Assembly: GCF_005222705.1 (NCBI RefSeq)
Contig: NZ_STGF01000002.1
Coordinates: 62,001 to 126,000, forward strand
Reading direction: 5' to 3'
DNA length: 64,000 bases
Source: Paenibacillus sp. SY21-1
Lineage (GTDB): Bacteria > Bacillota > Bacilli > Paenibacillales > Paenibacillaceae
In this document: one piece after another, positions 1 through 9,133 of the stretch
Layout: the number at the start of each line of letters is the position of its first letter
Numbering within the stretch: the first letter of the stretch is position 1
Position numbers and translations under genes: made by a program
Notes under the pieces: model-generated
The model's database searches: none
What the model was told of the DNA's origin: nothing
The model's input: the letters and a program-made list of their open reading frames with translations, nothing else

Positions 1-632
1 ATGAAGATCCCCAGCAATATAGCGAGCAGCATGATGACAAGAATGAGTACAATCATAATGACAACCGTTCTGTTCGTGTTGTCGGTCAGTTCGCTCGAGA
101 TTTTGTTGCCGTTATCGTAGCTAAGCGATATCAGCTCATCCAGATTGCCTAGCAGTTCGTTTGAAGAAGCAGCCAAATCGCCGTACAGCAGCTCCGTCGC
201 CTGCTCATTCTGATTGGCCAGTCCCAGCGCAACCGCTCTGTCGCGAACATCGTTGTACGCCTCCATGCTCTTTTTTAAGGCGTTGAACACGGCAATTTCA
301 CTATCAAAACGCAAATTCGTCTCAACAGTAGCCAATCTTTTTTGGATGTCGGCGTCTGCCGCTTTTAGATCCGCTTCATCCTTCTGAATATCCTGCGGGT
401 TCGTATGAAGAATCACGTCGCGAGTCAGCACGCGTATTTTATGAACGTTCATGCCCACATACCCAAGCTCCGCCAGGCCCGAGCCGTAGTCGGTATACAA
501 ATCGGAGTACACAGTATCCGAATTTTTAAGATTGATGGCTCCCACCACTCCAAGCACGCCCGCCAGCACGGATACAATGACAAACGAAAGGATAAGCTTC
601 GTGCCTATTTTCAGATCATAAAACCATTTCAT
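1..632 (-). CDS. methyl-accepting chemotaxis protein, N-terminal part only
   Basis: About 210 N-terminal residues of a chemoreceptor; the gene runs off the window at position 1. The protein starts MKWFYDLKIGTKLILSF, a short cytoplasmic tail and first membrane segment (about residues 9-30). A helical extracellular domain of about 155 residues follows, typical of four-helix-bundle MCP sensors, and then a second membrane segment (about 185-210). HAMP and signalling domains would lie outside. The start is the ATG at 630-632, 19 bases after the cheW stop, so it is the last visible gene of a cheA-cheW-mcp operon. The N-terminus closely resembles that of the receptor at 32181-33770. The ligand cannot be inferred. 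Confidence 0.9.
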   Translation of the reverse strand, partial: MKWFYDLKIGTKLILSFVIVSVLAGVLGVVGAINLKNSDTVYSDLYTDYGSGLAELGYVGMNVHKIRVLTRDVILHTNPQDIQKDEADLKAADADIQKRLATVETNLRFDSEIAVFNALKKSMEAYNDVRDRAVALGLANQNEQATELLYGDLAASSNELLGNLDELISLSYDNGNKISSELTDNTNRTVVIMIVLILVIMLLAILLGIF

Positions 633-651
633 CGCGAATTCCCCCAGATGG

Positions 652-1146
652 TTAAATTTCATTCAGTTGCAGTGCGTCGTTCTCGGTAAGCAGCTTCTCG
701 CAATCCAGCAGCAGCTTGACATCGTTCTCCAAGCGCCCGATCGCCTTTATAAACCGGTTTTTACCGGTTTGGCTTTTGAAATCCGGAGGCGGCACGATGC
801 TTTCCTCGGGAATGGCCAGCACCTCTGACACGCTGTCGACGATCAGTCCGATGGACATCTGCTTGATTTCAATGACTATAATGCACGTTCGGTCGTTGTA
901 TTCCCGGAATGTTTTGCCGAACCGCAAGCGGACGTCCATTACCGGAATAATTTTGCCGCGCAAATTGATAATTCCCTTAATATACTCGGGAAGCTGCGGG
1001 ACGCTCGTAATCGTCTGAACCCCGATAATTTCCGTTACGTATACGATCTCAATTCCATAGCTTTCGGTACCGAGGAGAAAGGTCAAATATTTGCCCCGCT
1101 GCGTGTCCTCCTCCAGCTCTTCCCCGCGCTGAACGTTTCCCGACAT
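652..1146 (-). CDS. cheW: chemotaxis coupling protein CheW
   Basis: CheW-domain protein of 164 residues that bridges chemoreceptors and the CheA kinase on the cytoplasmic side of the membrane. The fold begins near residue 18 (KYLTFLLGTESYGIEI) and contains the signature segment YIKGIINLRGKIIPVMD near residues 59-75. An extra 15-residue acidic N-terminus precedes the domain. It lies 47 bases after cheA and 19 bases before the receptor gene, all on the minus strand, so the three are probably one transcript. It is a paralogue of the CheW at 35843-36277. Confidence 0.93.
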   Translation of the reverse strand: MSGNVQRGEELEEDTQRGKYLTFLLGTESYGIEIVYVTEIIGVQTITSVPQLPEYIKGIINLRGKIIPVMDVRLRFGKTFREYNDRTCIIVIEIKQMSIGLIVDSVSEVLAIPEESIVPPPDFKSQTGKNRFIKAIGRLENDVKLLLDCEKLLTENDALQLNEI

Positions 1147-1193
1147 GGTTGCTACACTCCTTTTTTATTCGTCTGCGTTTTCTCGATGCCTGA

Positions 1194-3185
1194 TCACATA
1201 ACGGGGGCCATATGAGCGCGATAAAGCTCCCCTACATCGAGAATCAGGCTGATGCTGCCGTCTCCGAGCAGCGTGCATCCGGCAATTCCCTCCACCTTCT
1301 TCAGATGCTGCAGCGCGGCTGGCAGCGCCTTGACTACGACCTGCTGCTGACCGATCAGCTCGTCGGCGAACAGGCAGAAGCTTTGCTCCCCATATTCGAG
1401 CATCATAAGAATGCCATCCTCCAGTCGGCGAACCGGCGACTGAACCGCATACAGCTCATTTAAGCGCAGGATCGGATAAATGTGCCCCCGCACCATAATC
1501 ATCTCATTGCCGCCCGGGTCCGCAATAATATCCGAATCAAACGCCCGAAAGGATTGTTTGATCATGGCGGTAGGCACGGTATAGCTGGATGCTCCGACCT
1601 TGATGTTCATTCCGTCGATAATCGCCAGCGTAAGCGGAATTTTAATCATCATCGTCGTGCCGGCGCCCGGAGTGCTGTCGACCGAAACGGTTCCTCCGAT
1701 CGATTCGATATTTTTGGCTACCACATCCATCCCGACACCGCGTCCGCTAAACTCCGTGACCTGCTCCTTCGTGGAGAAGCCCGGCAAAAAGATAAGCTGA
1801 AACACTTCCTTATCCGTCATCTCCTCCGGATTTTTGCGCAGCAATCCGTTCGCCTGCGCGCGGGCAAGCAGCTTGGCTGTATCAAGGCCTTTGCCGTCAT
1901 CCTTGATGAAGACCAGCACATCTCCCCCCTCATTGCGGGCTTCCAGCGTCACCGTTCCAGCCTCTGGCTTGCCTGCGCTCAGTCGCTCCGCTGCAGACTC
2001 TATGCCATGATCGACCGCATTGCGCACCAAATGCATTAACGGATCGGAGATTTGCTCGATTATATTTTTATCCACGCCGGTCTCTTCGCCGATGATAGAC
2101 AGATGAACCTCTTTGTCCAGCTTGCGGGTCATATCTCTGACCACGCGGTGCATCTTGTGAAAGGTCGGAGCCAGCGCCACCATCCGAATCGACATAACCA
2201 GATCCTGCAGCTCGCCTGTAATTTTGCGAAGCTGTCTGGCCGCTTTATGAAAGTCGTCGAGCTCCATTCCTTTCAGCTCGGGATTTTGGGTGACCATCGC
2301 CTCCGCGATAACCAGCTCGCCGACCAAATCCATCAGGCTGTCCATTTTGCTGACGCTAACGCTAATAATGCTGGTAGCGCTGCGCGAAATATCCTTGCCG
2401 GTCTCCTGTTCCACAGCGGCTGCCTGCTCGGCTGACGCCTGCTCGCTCTCCCTGATCGCATCGGCCGGCGGGGATTGCTCCGCCAGCTCAAAGCTTTTCA
2501 TAAAGGACGTTCGCGCAAAAAAGGCATGCAGCTCCTCATAGGAGCGCTCCGATTCAAATTGAAGGGACAGTCCGCGCTCCGTGATCTGCTCGACGCTGCG
2601 CACGTCCTCCATGAGATCGGCAGGCTCATGCTTGATATCGGTGGCATGCTCCGCCAGAAAATGCACGACAGTCAGCGCCCTGACATTCAGCATGTCGCAA
2701 TCTTCAACGAAATGCACCGTTGCTTGGTATCCCTTTGAGAGATCGCCTTGCACCTTCTGCTGCTGGCCCGGAGGCGCTTGCAAAACTTGCAAATACTCGC
2801 TGATGTGCTGAAGCAGCTGCTCGGCCTCTCCGTCAGCCGGTATACCGTGCTGAAACTTGTGCAGCTCCACCTTAATAAAATCTACGCCTTCAAGAATGAG
2901 ACTCGACAGCGTCGGCAGATCAATCTGCTGTATTCGTTCTTCTCGAATGAAGTAGAACAAATCTTCCATCGCATGGGATACAGAGGCGATATTCGCCAGC
3001 ATCATGACGGAGGAGGACCCTTTAATGGTATGCATCGCCCGAAAAATCTCATTGATTGATTCCATCGAAATGGTGTTTGTTTTCTCGATCGCTAACATGG
3101 AAATTTCAAGCTGATCAATAAGCTGCGAGGTTTCGAAAATAAACATGTCCACCAACGCTTCATTAGAGCTGTGAAGATCATCCAT
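1194..3185 (-). CDS. cheA: chemotaxis histidine kinase CheA (module 1)
   Basis: Cytoplasmic receptor-coupled histidine kinase of 663 residues. Visible domains are an N-terminal HPt domain with the phospho-accepting His52 in AMHTIKGSSS, a response-regulator-docking-like region (about 150-235), a dimerisation helix (about 270-330), and the ATPase domain with N box LMHLVRNAVDHGIE and glycine boxes DDGKGL and FSGRGVGMDVV. A CheW-like regulatory domain ends it (about 520-655). The start has a GGAAAGGATT site upstream. No cheY, cheB or cheR lies in this module within the window, so its phosphoryl target must be elsewhere, possibly the CheY at 36525. It is a paralogue of the CheA at 33810-35828. Confidence 0.93.
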   Translation of the reverse strand: MDDLHSSNEALVDMFIFETSQLIDQLEISMLAIEKTNTISMESINEIFRAMHTIKGSSSVMMLANIASVSHAMEDLFYFIREERIQQIDLPTLSSLILEGVDFIKVELHKFQHGIPADGEAEQLLQHISEYLQVLQAPPGQQQKVQGDLSKGYQATVHFVEDCDMLNVRALTVVHFLAEHATDIKHEPADLMEDVRSVEQITERGLSLQFESERSYEELHAFFARTSFMKSFELAEQSPPADAIRESEQASAEQAAAVEQETGKDISRSATSIISVSVSKMDSLMDLVGELVIAEAMVTQNPELKGMELDDFHKAARQLRKITGELQDLVMSIRMVALAPTFHKMHRVVRDMTRKLDKEVHLSIIGEETGVDKNIIEQISDPLMHLVRNAVDHGIESAAERLSAGKPEAGTVTLEARNEGGDVLVFIKDDGKGLDTAKLLARAQANGLLRKNPEEMTDKEVFQLIFLPGFSTKEQVTEFSGRGVGMDVVAKNIESIGGTVSVDSTPGAGTTMMIKIPLTLAIIDGMNIKVGASSYTVPTAMIKQSFRAFDSDIIADPGGNEMIMVRGHIYPILRLNELYAVQSPVRRLEDGILMMLEYGEQSFCLFADELIGQQQVVVKALPAALQHLKKVEGIAGCTLLGDGSISLILDVGELYRAHMAPVM

Positions 3186-3356
3186 TAATTTTAATCCTTT
3201 CCAACTTTATGTATATTGATTAAAGCCTAAGAACTATCAAAATAGACGATTATGGGTCGTTAGACTCACTAAGAGCGCCTGAATAGATTGTAATAATTTT
3301 GTGGTAACTATTCCACGGACTATAAGTAACATCCGCTAAGTATCGACATATTTCTA

Positions 3357-3382
3357 CAAATATTTCCCTGTCTGGCCGATAT
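3357..3382 (+). promoter_or_regulatory. possible sigma-D-type promoter before the XRE gene
   Basis: CAAA at 3357-3360, 14 bases, then GCCGATAT at 3375-3382. The known sigma-D (motility sigma) pattern is TAAA, about 15 bases, GCCGATAT. The -10 half is a full match and the -35 half has three of four bases. It lies about 40 bases before the XRE start at 3424. This is a sequence match only. Confidence 0.4.
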
Positions 3383-3423
3383 AAAAGATAGGAAGAAATG
3401 AAAATGTCGGGGGGTGGTTTATT

Positions 3424-3711
3424 ATGGATATTCGTTTCGAATTTGGAAAGAGAGTCAGGGAGCTTCGCGCAAGCAGGGGAATTTCGCAGGAGCTATTGGC
3501 CGATTTGGCCGGCCTGGATCGATCTTATATCAGCAGCGTAGAGAGAGGAGAACGCAATATCAGCATCGTCAACATTCAGAAGGTAGCTGTCGCATTTAAT
3601 GTGACACTTGAACATATGTTCTCTGGCGAACTATTTAGCGAAAAGCGGGATTATCTTCAGCCCGATTTCGTCACCCCCTTCCCCCTTGAGCAAGACCGAT
3701 TAGCGCGATAG
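3424..3711 (+). CDS. XRE-family transcriptional regulator
   Basis: Small DNA-binding protein of 95 residues. A single helix-turn-helix of the Cro/C1 type fills residues 8-65 (RELRASRGISQELLADLAGL, then SYISSVERGERNIS), followed by a short C-terminal tail with no recognised sensor domain. The sequence style is like that of controller proteins of restriction-modification systems, but no such system is adjacent. The start ATG has GGGGGTGG about 8 bases upstream. It is divergent from the cheA-cheW-mcp operon across 238 bases, an arrangement repeated at 37185, so control of the chemosensory genes or of itself is plausible but unproved. Confidence 0.85.
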   Translation: MDIRFEFGKRVRELRASRGISQELLADLAGLDRSYISSVERGERNISIVNIQKVAVAFNVTLEHMFSGELFSEKRDYLQPDFVTPFPLEQDRLAR

Positions 3712-3833
3712 CGTATACAACAGCTGCATAACACAAGCATCAACGGCTAATTTCAGCTTCCGGCGGCAAAGCCAACGCTTCGAGTTGCATTTGATACCGA
3801 CGATAAGCCCGAAGCTTGTACACGCTTATCATT

Positions 3834-3888
3834 AAAAAAAGCCGTCCCATCATCCAGCTGCAAAACCTTGGATGACAGAGACGGCTTG
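3834..3888 (-). terminator. rho-independent terminator of the GH42 operon
   Basis: On the minus strand a long hairpin forms from AGCCGTC paired with GACGGCT and an inner TCATCCA paired with TGGATGA, followed directly by seven T residues (complement of 3834-3840). It starts about 20 bases after the GH42 stop codon. Confidence 0.85.
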
Positions 3889-3908
3889 TGGACCGTTAAA
3901 GCACAATA

Positions 3909-5909
3909 TTAAAGCTGCGTCGCAACAATCGCCACGCCCCAAGCGGCAAGCTTGAGCGAATAGCCTGAACGGACGGATGCGCCGGACAGCAGCTCTGCGC
4001 CATCCTCGTATCCATAGGCAATGTTCTGCTCATCGCCCGAATAATTAAAGAAATATCGAATGCGCTTGCCCGCTTCATTGATTCCCGCGCGGACAATAAT
4101 CGGGAAAGCATACTCCTGCTCGCTTCCCCACAGCCCCGCTTCCTGCACGGCTCCTGCCAGCACCTTGCGCATCGTACCGGCATCCGGCAGACAGCCGATA
4201 TAGGTAACGGTTCCTGCTCCATAGCGATTGCGGGTTATGGCCGCATACTCTCCCCATTGCTTATGCTCGTACCGGGCGAGCACCTCAGCCGTGTCCGGCG
4301 TCAATAGCTCCATCCATGACGAGACCGCCGGAGCTTCTCCCTCGGCAACCAGAGGACCGCGCAGGCTTACTGCGTCAGGCGCAATAAACAAATGATAGGA
4401 TACGCCGCAAGCTTCCTGTATTATCGCCGGCTGAAGCGATTGCCGAACTTGCACCGTTTCATCCGCGAAGCCGCTTTTGAAGGTATAGACGACATGACCG
4501 CCAGCCTGCGCAAAGTCATTCAATCGCAGCAAGCATTCTTCTGGCGCCGCGTACAGGGCAGGCACAACAATCAGGTTATATCGCTCCAGATCCGTTGTTA
4601 ATGGAGAAATAAAATCACATTCCACATTCAGCTTGTACAATTCATCATAGACCGCGCGGACAACGTCGTTGTACAGCTTGCCGTCAGGCAGCTTGAACCA
4701 CTCCATGGCCGTTAACGCCTCGTTGCTGACCAGTACGGCAGCCTTGTTCGTTTTGCGCAAATTGACTAGCTCCGGGCTTAAACGCTGGAAATCGGCGCCC
4801 ACCGTTTTGGCTTCGTTGTATACCGGATTCGGTCCCAAATCGTGGCTTAGCAATCCCTTCCAATACGTCTCAAACGAATTGTGAATGGAATGCCAGTGCC
4901 AGTATGCAACCATGTTAGCGCCTGACGCGAGATGACTGAAGGCAAGCTGGCGGAGCTGGCCCGGGAACGGCGTCCAGTCGGGAAAAGCCTGAGCCTGCGT
5001 CTCAAGAACGAGATAATTGCCGTGTTTAAGCGAACGAGTCATATCGCCGCCGAAGGCGATTTCCGCGCCGGTCAGCTTATCCTGGGACGGGTGATAAATA
5101 TCGACCCCCGCAATATCGAATGGAGCCGCTGCCGCAAAATGATCGACCGAAGGCTGAACGCCGAACGAATAGCCGCGCCACTCGAAATCGAAGTTTTGCG
5201 TGACGAACTGGCCGGGCTGCTTGTATTCGTTGACCAAAGCGACCTGCCATGCCAGAAATTCGTTGACGAGCAATCGTTGAAACTTGGCGAATTCAGCGCC
5301 GAGACTGCCATTGATCGTGCCCACCACGGAAGGGAAATCCTCCCAGCTATTAATTCGGTTGCTCCAGTAGTCAAGGCCAAAGCGCTTGTTGATCACGTCC
5401 AGCGATCCGTACGTATCCCGCATATACTTCACGAACTTCAACTGAACGTTGGCTCCTGCCGTATCGTAATGCTTCGTTTCATTGTCCGTCTGATAGCCGA
5501 TAACGGCCGGATGCTTCGCCACCCGTGATATCAGCTTGCGAATGATGCGCTCTGCGAAAAATAAGTAGGTAGGATTTGTAATGTCCATAATCTGCCGGGC
5601 GCCGTATTTGCCCGGTCCTCGCGGTGTCACCGCAAGCACGTCCGGATGCTCCTTGACCATCCAGGTCGGTACGGCATAAGTTGGCGTGCCTACGATGACG
5701 TGGATGCCTGCCGCATGCATCGCATCGAGCACCCGGTCGACCGAGCTGAAATCAAACACTCCGTTTTGCGGCTCATGGGTGCTCCACGTGGATTCGGCAA
5801 TGCGGACAACGTTAATGCCCGCCTCTTTCATCATGCGAATGTCCTCATCGAGTCTTTCGTAAGGCATGTATTCGTCGTAATAGGCAACTCCGTACAATAA
5901 TTGCTTCAA
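3909..5909 (-). CDS. GH42 beta-galactosidase, cytoplasmic
   Basis: Retaining beta-galactosidase of glycoside hydrolase family 42, 666 residues, no signal peptide, so it acts on imported beta-galactosides. The TIM barrel holds the acid/base Glu144 in QTDNE and the nucleophile Glu303 in LVLETQAQ. A trimerisation-like Rossmann domain follows (about 390-590) and then a small beta C-terminal domain. I chose the TTG at 5907-5909 because AAAGGAG lies about 8 bases upstream and the protein then begins MKQLLYGVAYYDEY as in the family. An in-frame ATG at 5987 would lie inside the permease gene. It is the last gene of a binding protein-permease-permease-GH42 operon. Substrate is inferred from the family. 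Confidence 0.93.
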   Translation of the reverse strand: MKQLLYGVAYYDEYMPYERLDEDIRMMKEAGINVVRIAESTWSTHEPQNGVFDFSSVDRVLDAMHAAGIHVIVGTPTYAVPTWMVKEHPDVLAVTPRGPGKYGARQIMDITNPTYLFFAERIIRKLISRVAKHPAVIGYQTDNETKHYDTAGANVQLKFVKYMRDTYGSLDVINKRFGLDYWSNRINSWEDFPSVVGTINGSLGAEFAKFQRLLVNEFLAWQVALVNEYKQPGQFVTQNFDFEWRGYSFGVQPSVDHFAAAAPFDIAGVDIYHPSQDKLTGAEIAFGGDMTRSLKHGNYLVLETQAQAFPDWTPFPGQLRQLAFSHLASGANMVAYWHWHSIHNSFETYWKGLLSHDLGPNPVYNEAKTVGADFQRLSPELVNLRKTNKAAVLVSNEALTAMEWFKLPDGKLYNDVVRAVYDELYKLNVECDFISPLTTDLERYNLIVVPALYAAPEECLLRLNDFAQAGGHVVYTFKSGFADETVQVRQSLQPAIIQEACGVSYHLFIAPDAVSLRGPLVAEGEAPAVSSWMELLTPDTAEVLARYEHKQWGEYAAITRNRYGAGTVTYIGCLPDAGTMRKVLAGAVQEAGLWGSEQEYAFPIIVRAGINEAGKRIRYFFNYSGDEQNIAYGYEDGAELLSGASVRSGYSLKLAAWGVAIVATQL

Positions 5910-5928
5910 GTTGAATTCGCTCCTTTCG

Positions 5929-6756
5929 TTAGCCCTTAACGGCGCCTTCCGCAATGCCATGCATAATAAAGCGCTGGAAGAAGGCATAGATAATTACGAC
6001 CGGAATTGCCGTCAGCACGAGCGCGGACAAAATCAAGGACCAGTCTTTGTTGTATTCGCCAAACAGCGTGTTGGTAGACAGAATCAGCGTGAAGCTTGCC
6101 GAGTCGGTCAGCATCAGCAGCGGCAGCAGGAAGTCGTTCCAGATCCATAGAAAATCAAGAATGGAAATCGTCACCGTAATCGGAATCAGCAGCGGGAAAA
6201 TAATTTTGAAAAAGGTTTGGTATTCGTTGCAGCCGTCGATTTGAGCCGCTTCCTCCAGCTCGCGCGGAATCGATTTAACAAACCCGTGGTACAGAAATAT
6301 CGCCATATTGACCCCAAGGCCGATATAAATAATCGCCAGCCCGTACGTGCTGCCTTGTACCGCCAAAGCTTTGGCCATTCTCGTCAGCGGAATCATGATG
6401 GAATGAAACGGAACGAGCATGGACGCGATGAACAGGAAAAAAATAATTTGGCTAAGCTTGCCTTTTGTACGCGAGAGCTTGTAGCCGGCAAGCGAGGCGC
6501 ATAGCACGATGCCGCCGATGCCCAGCACGGAGATGACCACCGAGTTTAACGTGCTGCCGATCAAATTGATTTTATCGAACGCTTGCGCATAGTTGTCGAA
6601 GCTGATGCTTGTCGGCAAGGCGATAAACGAGCGGAACATGTCTCCTTGCGTTTTGAACGAGTTGATGATGGCCAAATAAATCGGGAAGAAGGAGACGGCT
6701 GCGCCGATTGTCAGCACGATGCCGATAAGCAGCGATGTCGATGTTTTTTGTCTCAT
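5929..6756 (-). CDS. ABC sugar permease, MalG/GanQ type
   Basis: Inner-membrane permease subunit of a CUT1 carbohydrate ABC transporter, 275 residues with about six membrane segments. The cytoplasmic EAA loop that docks the ATPase is visible as EAAQIDGCNEYQTFFKIIFP. The start ATG overlaps the stop of the upstream permease by four bases (ATGA), which indicates translational coupling. Its stop lies 20 bases before the GH42 TTG start. No ATP-binding subunit is encoded in the locus, so a shared MsmX-type ATPase is probably used. Confidence 0.93.
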   Translation of the reverse strand: MRQKTSTSLLIGIVLTIGAAVSFFPIYLAIINSFKTQGDMFRSFIALPTSISFDNYAQAFDKINLIGSTLNSVVISVLGIGGIVLCASLAGYKLSRTKGKLSQIIFFLFIASMLVPFHSIMIPLTRMAKALAVQGSTYGLAIIYIGLGVNMAIFLYHGFVKSIPRELEEAAQIDGCNEYQTFFKIIFPLLIPITVTISILDFLWIWNDFLLPLLMLTDSASFTLILSTNTLFGEYNKDWSLILSALVLTAIPVVIIYAFFQRFIMHGIAEGAVKG

Positions 6757-7637
6757 GCCTCTACCTCCCGCTTCTTCATCACCTGAATTTGAATAAAGGT
6801 GAAAATGAGAATAATAATGAACAGAATAACCGATTTCGCGCTGGCATAGCCGTAGCGAAAATTATTGGAGAACGCTTCCTCATAAATGTTCATCGTGATG
6901 ACCTGGGTGCTTCGGCCGGGACCTCCGCCCGTCAAACCGTACACCGCCTCGAACACTTTAAAAGCGCCGTTCAGCGTCAGGAAGAAGCAAATCGTAATCG
7001 CATGCGTAATCATCGGCAGCGTAACGTTGCGGAAGGTTTGAAACGGCGTAGCTCCGTCGATAACGGCCGCCTCTTTCAAGCTTTGCGGAACGCCCTGCAG
7101 GCCGGCCAAATAAATGATCATCATGTAGCCTACGCCGTTCCACAAGGAAACGATCAGGATGGAATAGAAGGAGACGTTGGGATCGCCGATCCACGATTGG
7201 CCGAAAAACGCAATTCCCGTTTTCTCCGCCAGCTGCGGTAGCACCTGCGCAAATACGAACGTCCACATAAAGGCGCCGATAATCATGCTGATCATATTCG
7301 GCATAAAGAAGATGGTGCGGAAAAATCCTTTGGAGCGCGTTCTCGTTTCAATCAGCACGGCCAGCCCGAGCGCGAATACATTTTGCAGGACGACCATGAA
7401 CAACACATATTTAAGCGTGAAAAGCAGCGAGTTGATAAAATCCGGGTCCTCTTTAAGCGCTTCCACGAAATTTCCAAGCCCAATAAAATCGTAGTCCGTA
7501 TTTAGTCCATTCCAATCCGTGAAGCTGTAGAACATCCCGCCGATTGTCGGAATCAGCAGAAAAGCGGCATACAATACGAATGCAGGCGCAATGAATGTGA
7601 AAAACGAAGCATATTTGCGAAAGCCTTTGGCGAGCAT
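6753..7637 (-). CDS. ABC sugar permease, MalF/GanP type
   Basis: Partner permease of the CUT1 transporter, 294 residues. It has an N-terminal membrane segment (FFTFIAPAFVLYAAFLLIP), five more hydrophobic helices and the EAA loop EAAVIDGATPFQTFRNVTLP. The start ATG has GGAGGGGGC upstream. It lies 87 bases after the binding-protein gene; that gap contains GC-rich hairpins that may make permease expression lower than that of the binding protein. Confidence 0.93.
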   Translation of the reverse strand: MLAKGFRKYASFFTFIAPAFVLYAAFLLIPTIGGMFYSFTDWNGLNTDYDFIGLGNFVEALKEDPDFINSLLFTLKYVLFMVVLQNVFALGLAVLIETRTRSKGFFRTIFFMPNMISMIIGAFMWTFVFAQVLPQLAEKTGIAFFGQSWIGDPNVSFYSILIVSLWNGVGYMMIIYLAGLQGVPQSLKEAAVIDGATPFQTFRNVTLPMITHAITICFFLTLNGAFKVFEAVYGLTGGGPGRSTQVITMNIYEEAFSNNFRYGYASAKSVILFIIILIFTFIQIQVMKKREVEA

Positions 7638-7673
7638 CGGTTACGCCCCCTCCATCTCATAATCTGTCCGTTT

Positions 7674-7727
7674 GTCCGGCCCGGACCGGGACGCAAAGCC
7701 CCTGCCCGAGCCGTCAAGCCGGCTTTA
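7674..7727 (-). other. intercistronic GC-rich hairpins
   Basis: Between the binding-protein stop and the first permease, AAAGCC (7695-7700) can pair with GGCTTT (7721-7726), and GTCCGG with CCGGAC at 7674-7686. No T run follows on the minus strand, so this is more likely an RNA-stability or partial-readthrough element than a full terminator. The structure has not been folded computationally. Confidence 0.4.
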
Positions 7728-9023
7728 TTTATTTACTTTGTTAAACGATTTCCATGATTTGTCCAGCGCGGCAAGCACGTCATCCTGCGAGATCTGACCC
7801 GCATAGTACGCTTGCAGGCTTTTTCCTACCTCGTCCTTAACCGCTTGCGGAATCGAAGGGTCTTGGTACGATTTTCCCTCTTTTACATAGGCAGTTGCGT
7901 CATTTACCCATGGATAGCTTTCATACGTATGAACGGTTGCAATCGGATTGAACTTAAGCGCCTGGAAGAAATCGTTTGATGCGGTATCGTCCAGCACATA
8001 ATTGATAAAGTCAAGCGCTACCTCTTTGTTTTTGCTCGATTTCGAAACGGCCAGAGAAGTCGAAGCGCTCAAGTTGATCATTGTCGCTTTGTCATTGTCG
8101 TTAATCGGCAGCGGCGCTACGCCAAATTCAAGATCAGGGTTCGACTTCAGAATCGTCTCGGCATACCATGGTCCTTGCAGCCACATGGCCGCTTTGCCCG
8201 CTGCAAAAGCAGCCGCTCCGTCATCTCCGCCGACCTCGGTCGCACGCTCCGTGCCATTGCTGTTGATCAGATCGAACACATCGAACATTGCGGATTTAAT
8301 TTCCTGGAAGGAACCCTCGTCCTTGTTCATGCGATCGATGAAATCAGGAATTTCGGTGTTGATCATCGCCCCTGCCGCAAGCGGAAGAATGAGCTGCGGA
8401 ATCCAGGATTCCTTATAGGAAAGCTCAAATGGCGTAATTTTGTTTTCATTGAGCTTATCGACTACTGCTTTCATTTCCGTCAGCGTAGCCGGTGGCGTCA
8501 GACCCAAATCGCTAAATATCTTTTTGTTGTACAGGTAGCCCCACGACAACGTTTCAAGCGGAACTGCCACGACTTTGCCGTCTGTCGTCGTTACGGCAGG
8601 CTTAATGCTCTCCAGCAGCTTTCCTACAAAAGGCTGGGCCGTCAAATCCTCCAAGTAGCCCGCTTTGTAATAGGTCGGAATTTCGTTGATCGCATGCAGG
8701 GCAAAAATATCCGGAGCATCGTTGGAGGCAAGCCGCGTTTTTAGAATTTGCGCCGCATTATCAGCTGTCGGCATTTCAAGCTGTACCGAAACGTCGATGT
8801 TTTTGTCCGCTTTCTCTTTGGCTACAAAGTCCGCGATAAACTTGTCGTAATGCTCTTTTAAACGAGGCTGGGCGATAAACATTTTCAGCTTGACGCTTTT
8901 CGCTTCTCCGCCCGACGTTCCTCCCGTTTCGTTATTGCTGCCGCTGTTGGCATTATTTCCGCAGCCCGCCAATAGGGTGACTGCAAGTGCTGTAATCAAC
9001 ATGCCTTTTACTGTTTTTCTCAT
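7725..9023 (-). CDS. sugar-binding lipoprotein of ABC transporter
   Basis: Extracellular solute-binding protein family 1, 432 residues, tethered by a lipidated cysteine. The signal peptide ends in the lipobox LLAGC with Cys21, followed by a Gly/Asn/Ser-rich flexible stretch (about 22-40) and the two-lobed binding domain. The start ATG has GGGAGG upstream. It heads the operon that continues into two permeases and the GH42 enzyme, so the ligand is probably a beta-galactoside oligosaccharide. A paired TTGGAC operator and a cre-like site lie directly upstream. Confidence 0.93.
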   Translation of the reverse strand: MRKTVKGMLITALAVTLLAGCGNNANSGSNNETGGTSGGEAKSVKLKMFIAQPRLKEHYDKFIADFVAKEKADKNIDVSVQLEMPTADNAAQILKTRLASNDAPDIFALHAINEIPTYYKAGYLEDLTAQPFVGKLLESIKPAVTTTDGKVVAVPLETLSWGYLYNKKIFSDLGLTPPATLTEMKAVVDKLNENKITPFELSYKESWIPQLILPLAAGAMINTEIPDFIDRMNKDEGSFQEIKSAMFDVFDLINSNGTERATEVGGDDGAAAFAAGKAAMWLQGPWYAETILKSNPDLEFGVAPLPINDNDKATMINLSASTSLAVSKSSKNKEVALDFINYVLDDTASNDFFQALKFNPIATVHTYESYPWVNDATAYVKEGKSYQDPSIPQAVKDEVGKSLQAYYAGQISQDDVLAALDKSWKSFNKVNK

Positions 9024-9079
9024 CTGTAGCGACCTCCCGAATGACTTGTTTTGTTTACGTTCTCAGTGTAACCGATTTA

Positions 9080-9093
9080 TGAAAGCGTTTAAT
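9080..9093. promoter_or_regulatory. cre-like site (CcpA catabolite control)
   Basis: TGAAAGCGTTTAAT matches 12 of 14 positions of the Bacillus cre consensus TGWAANCGNTNWCA. It lies about 57 bases before the binding-protein ATG and touches the proximal response-regulator box. Glucose repression of the operon is inferred. Confidence 0.45.
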
Positions 9094-9133
9094 TGGACGG
9101 AATTGTACCTTTTCCTTGGACAATTTTAAACCT
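9091..9133 (-). promoter_or_regulatory. paired direct-repeat operator, copy 1 (first two-component system)
   Basis: Two TTGGAC boxes start at 9093 and 9116, 23 bp apart. The distal one extends to TTGGACAATTTTAAACCT and the proximal one is AATTGGAC. The same 43-base layout recurs at 13514-13556 before GH30. In the direction of transcription the distal box reads AGGTTTAAAATTGTCCAA. The distal end overlaps the last bases of the response-regulator gene. AraC-type regulators often bind such repeats beside the -35 region. Confidence 0.6.

Noticed and set aside
5910..5987. Longer start for the GH42 protein
   Set aside because: The extension would lie inside the permease gene, lacks a ribosome site and adds residues not seen in the family. 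The TTG at 5907-5909 has a strong site.
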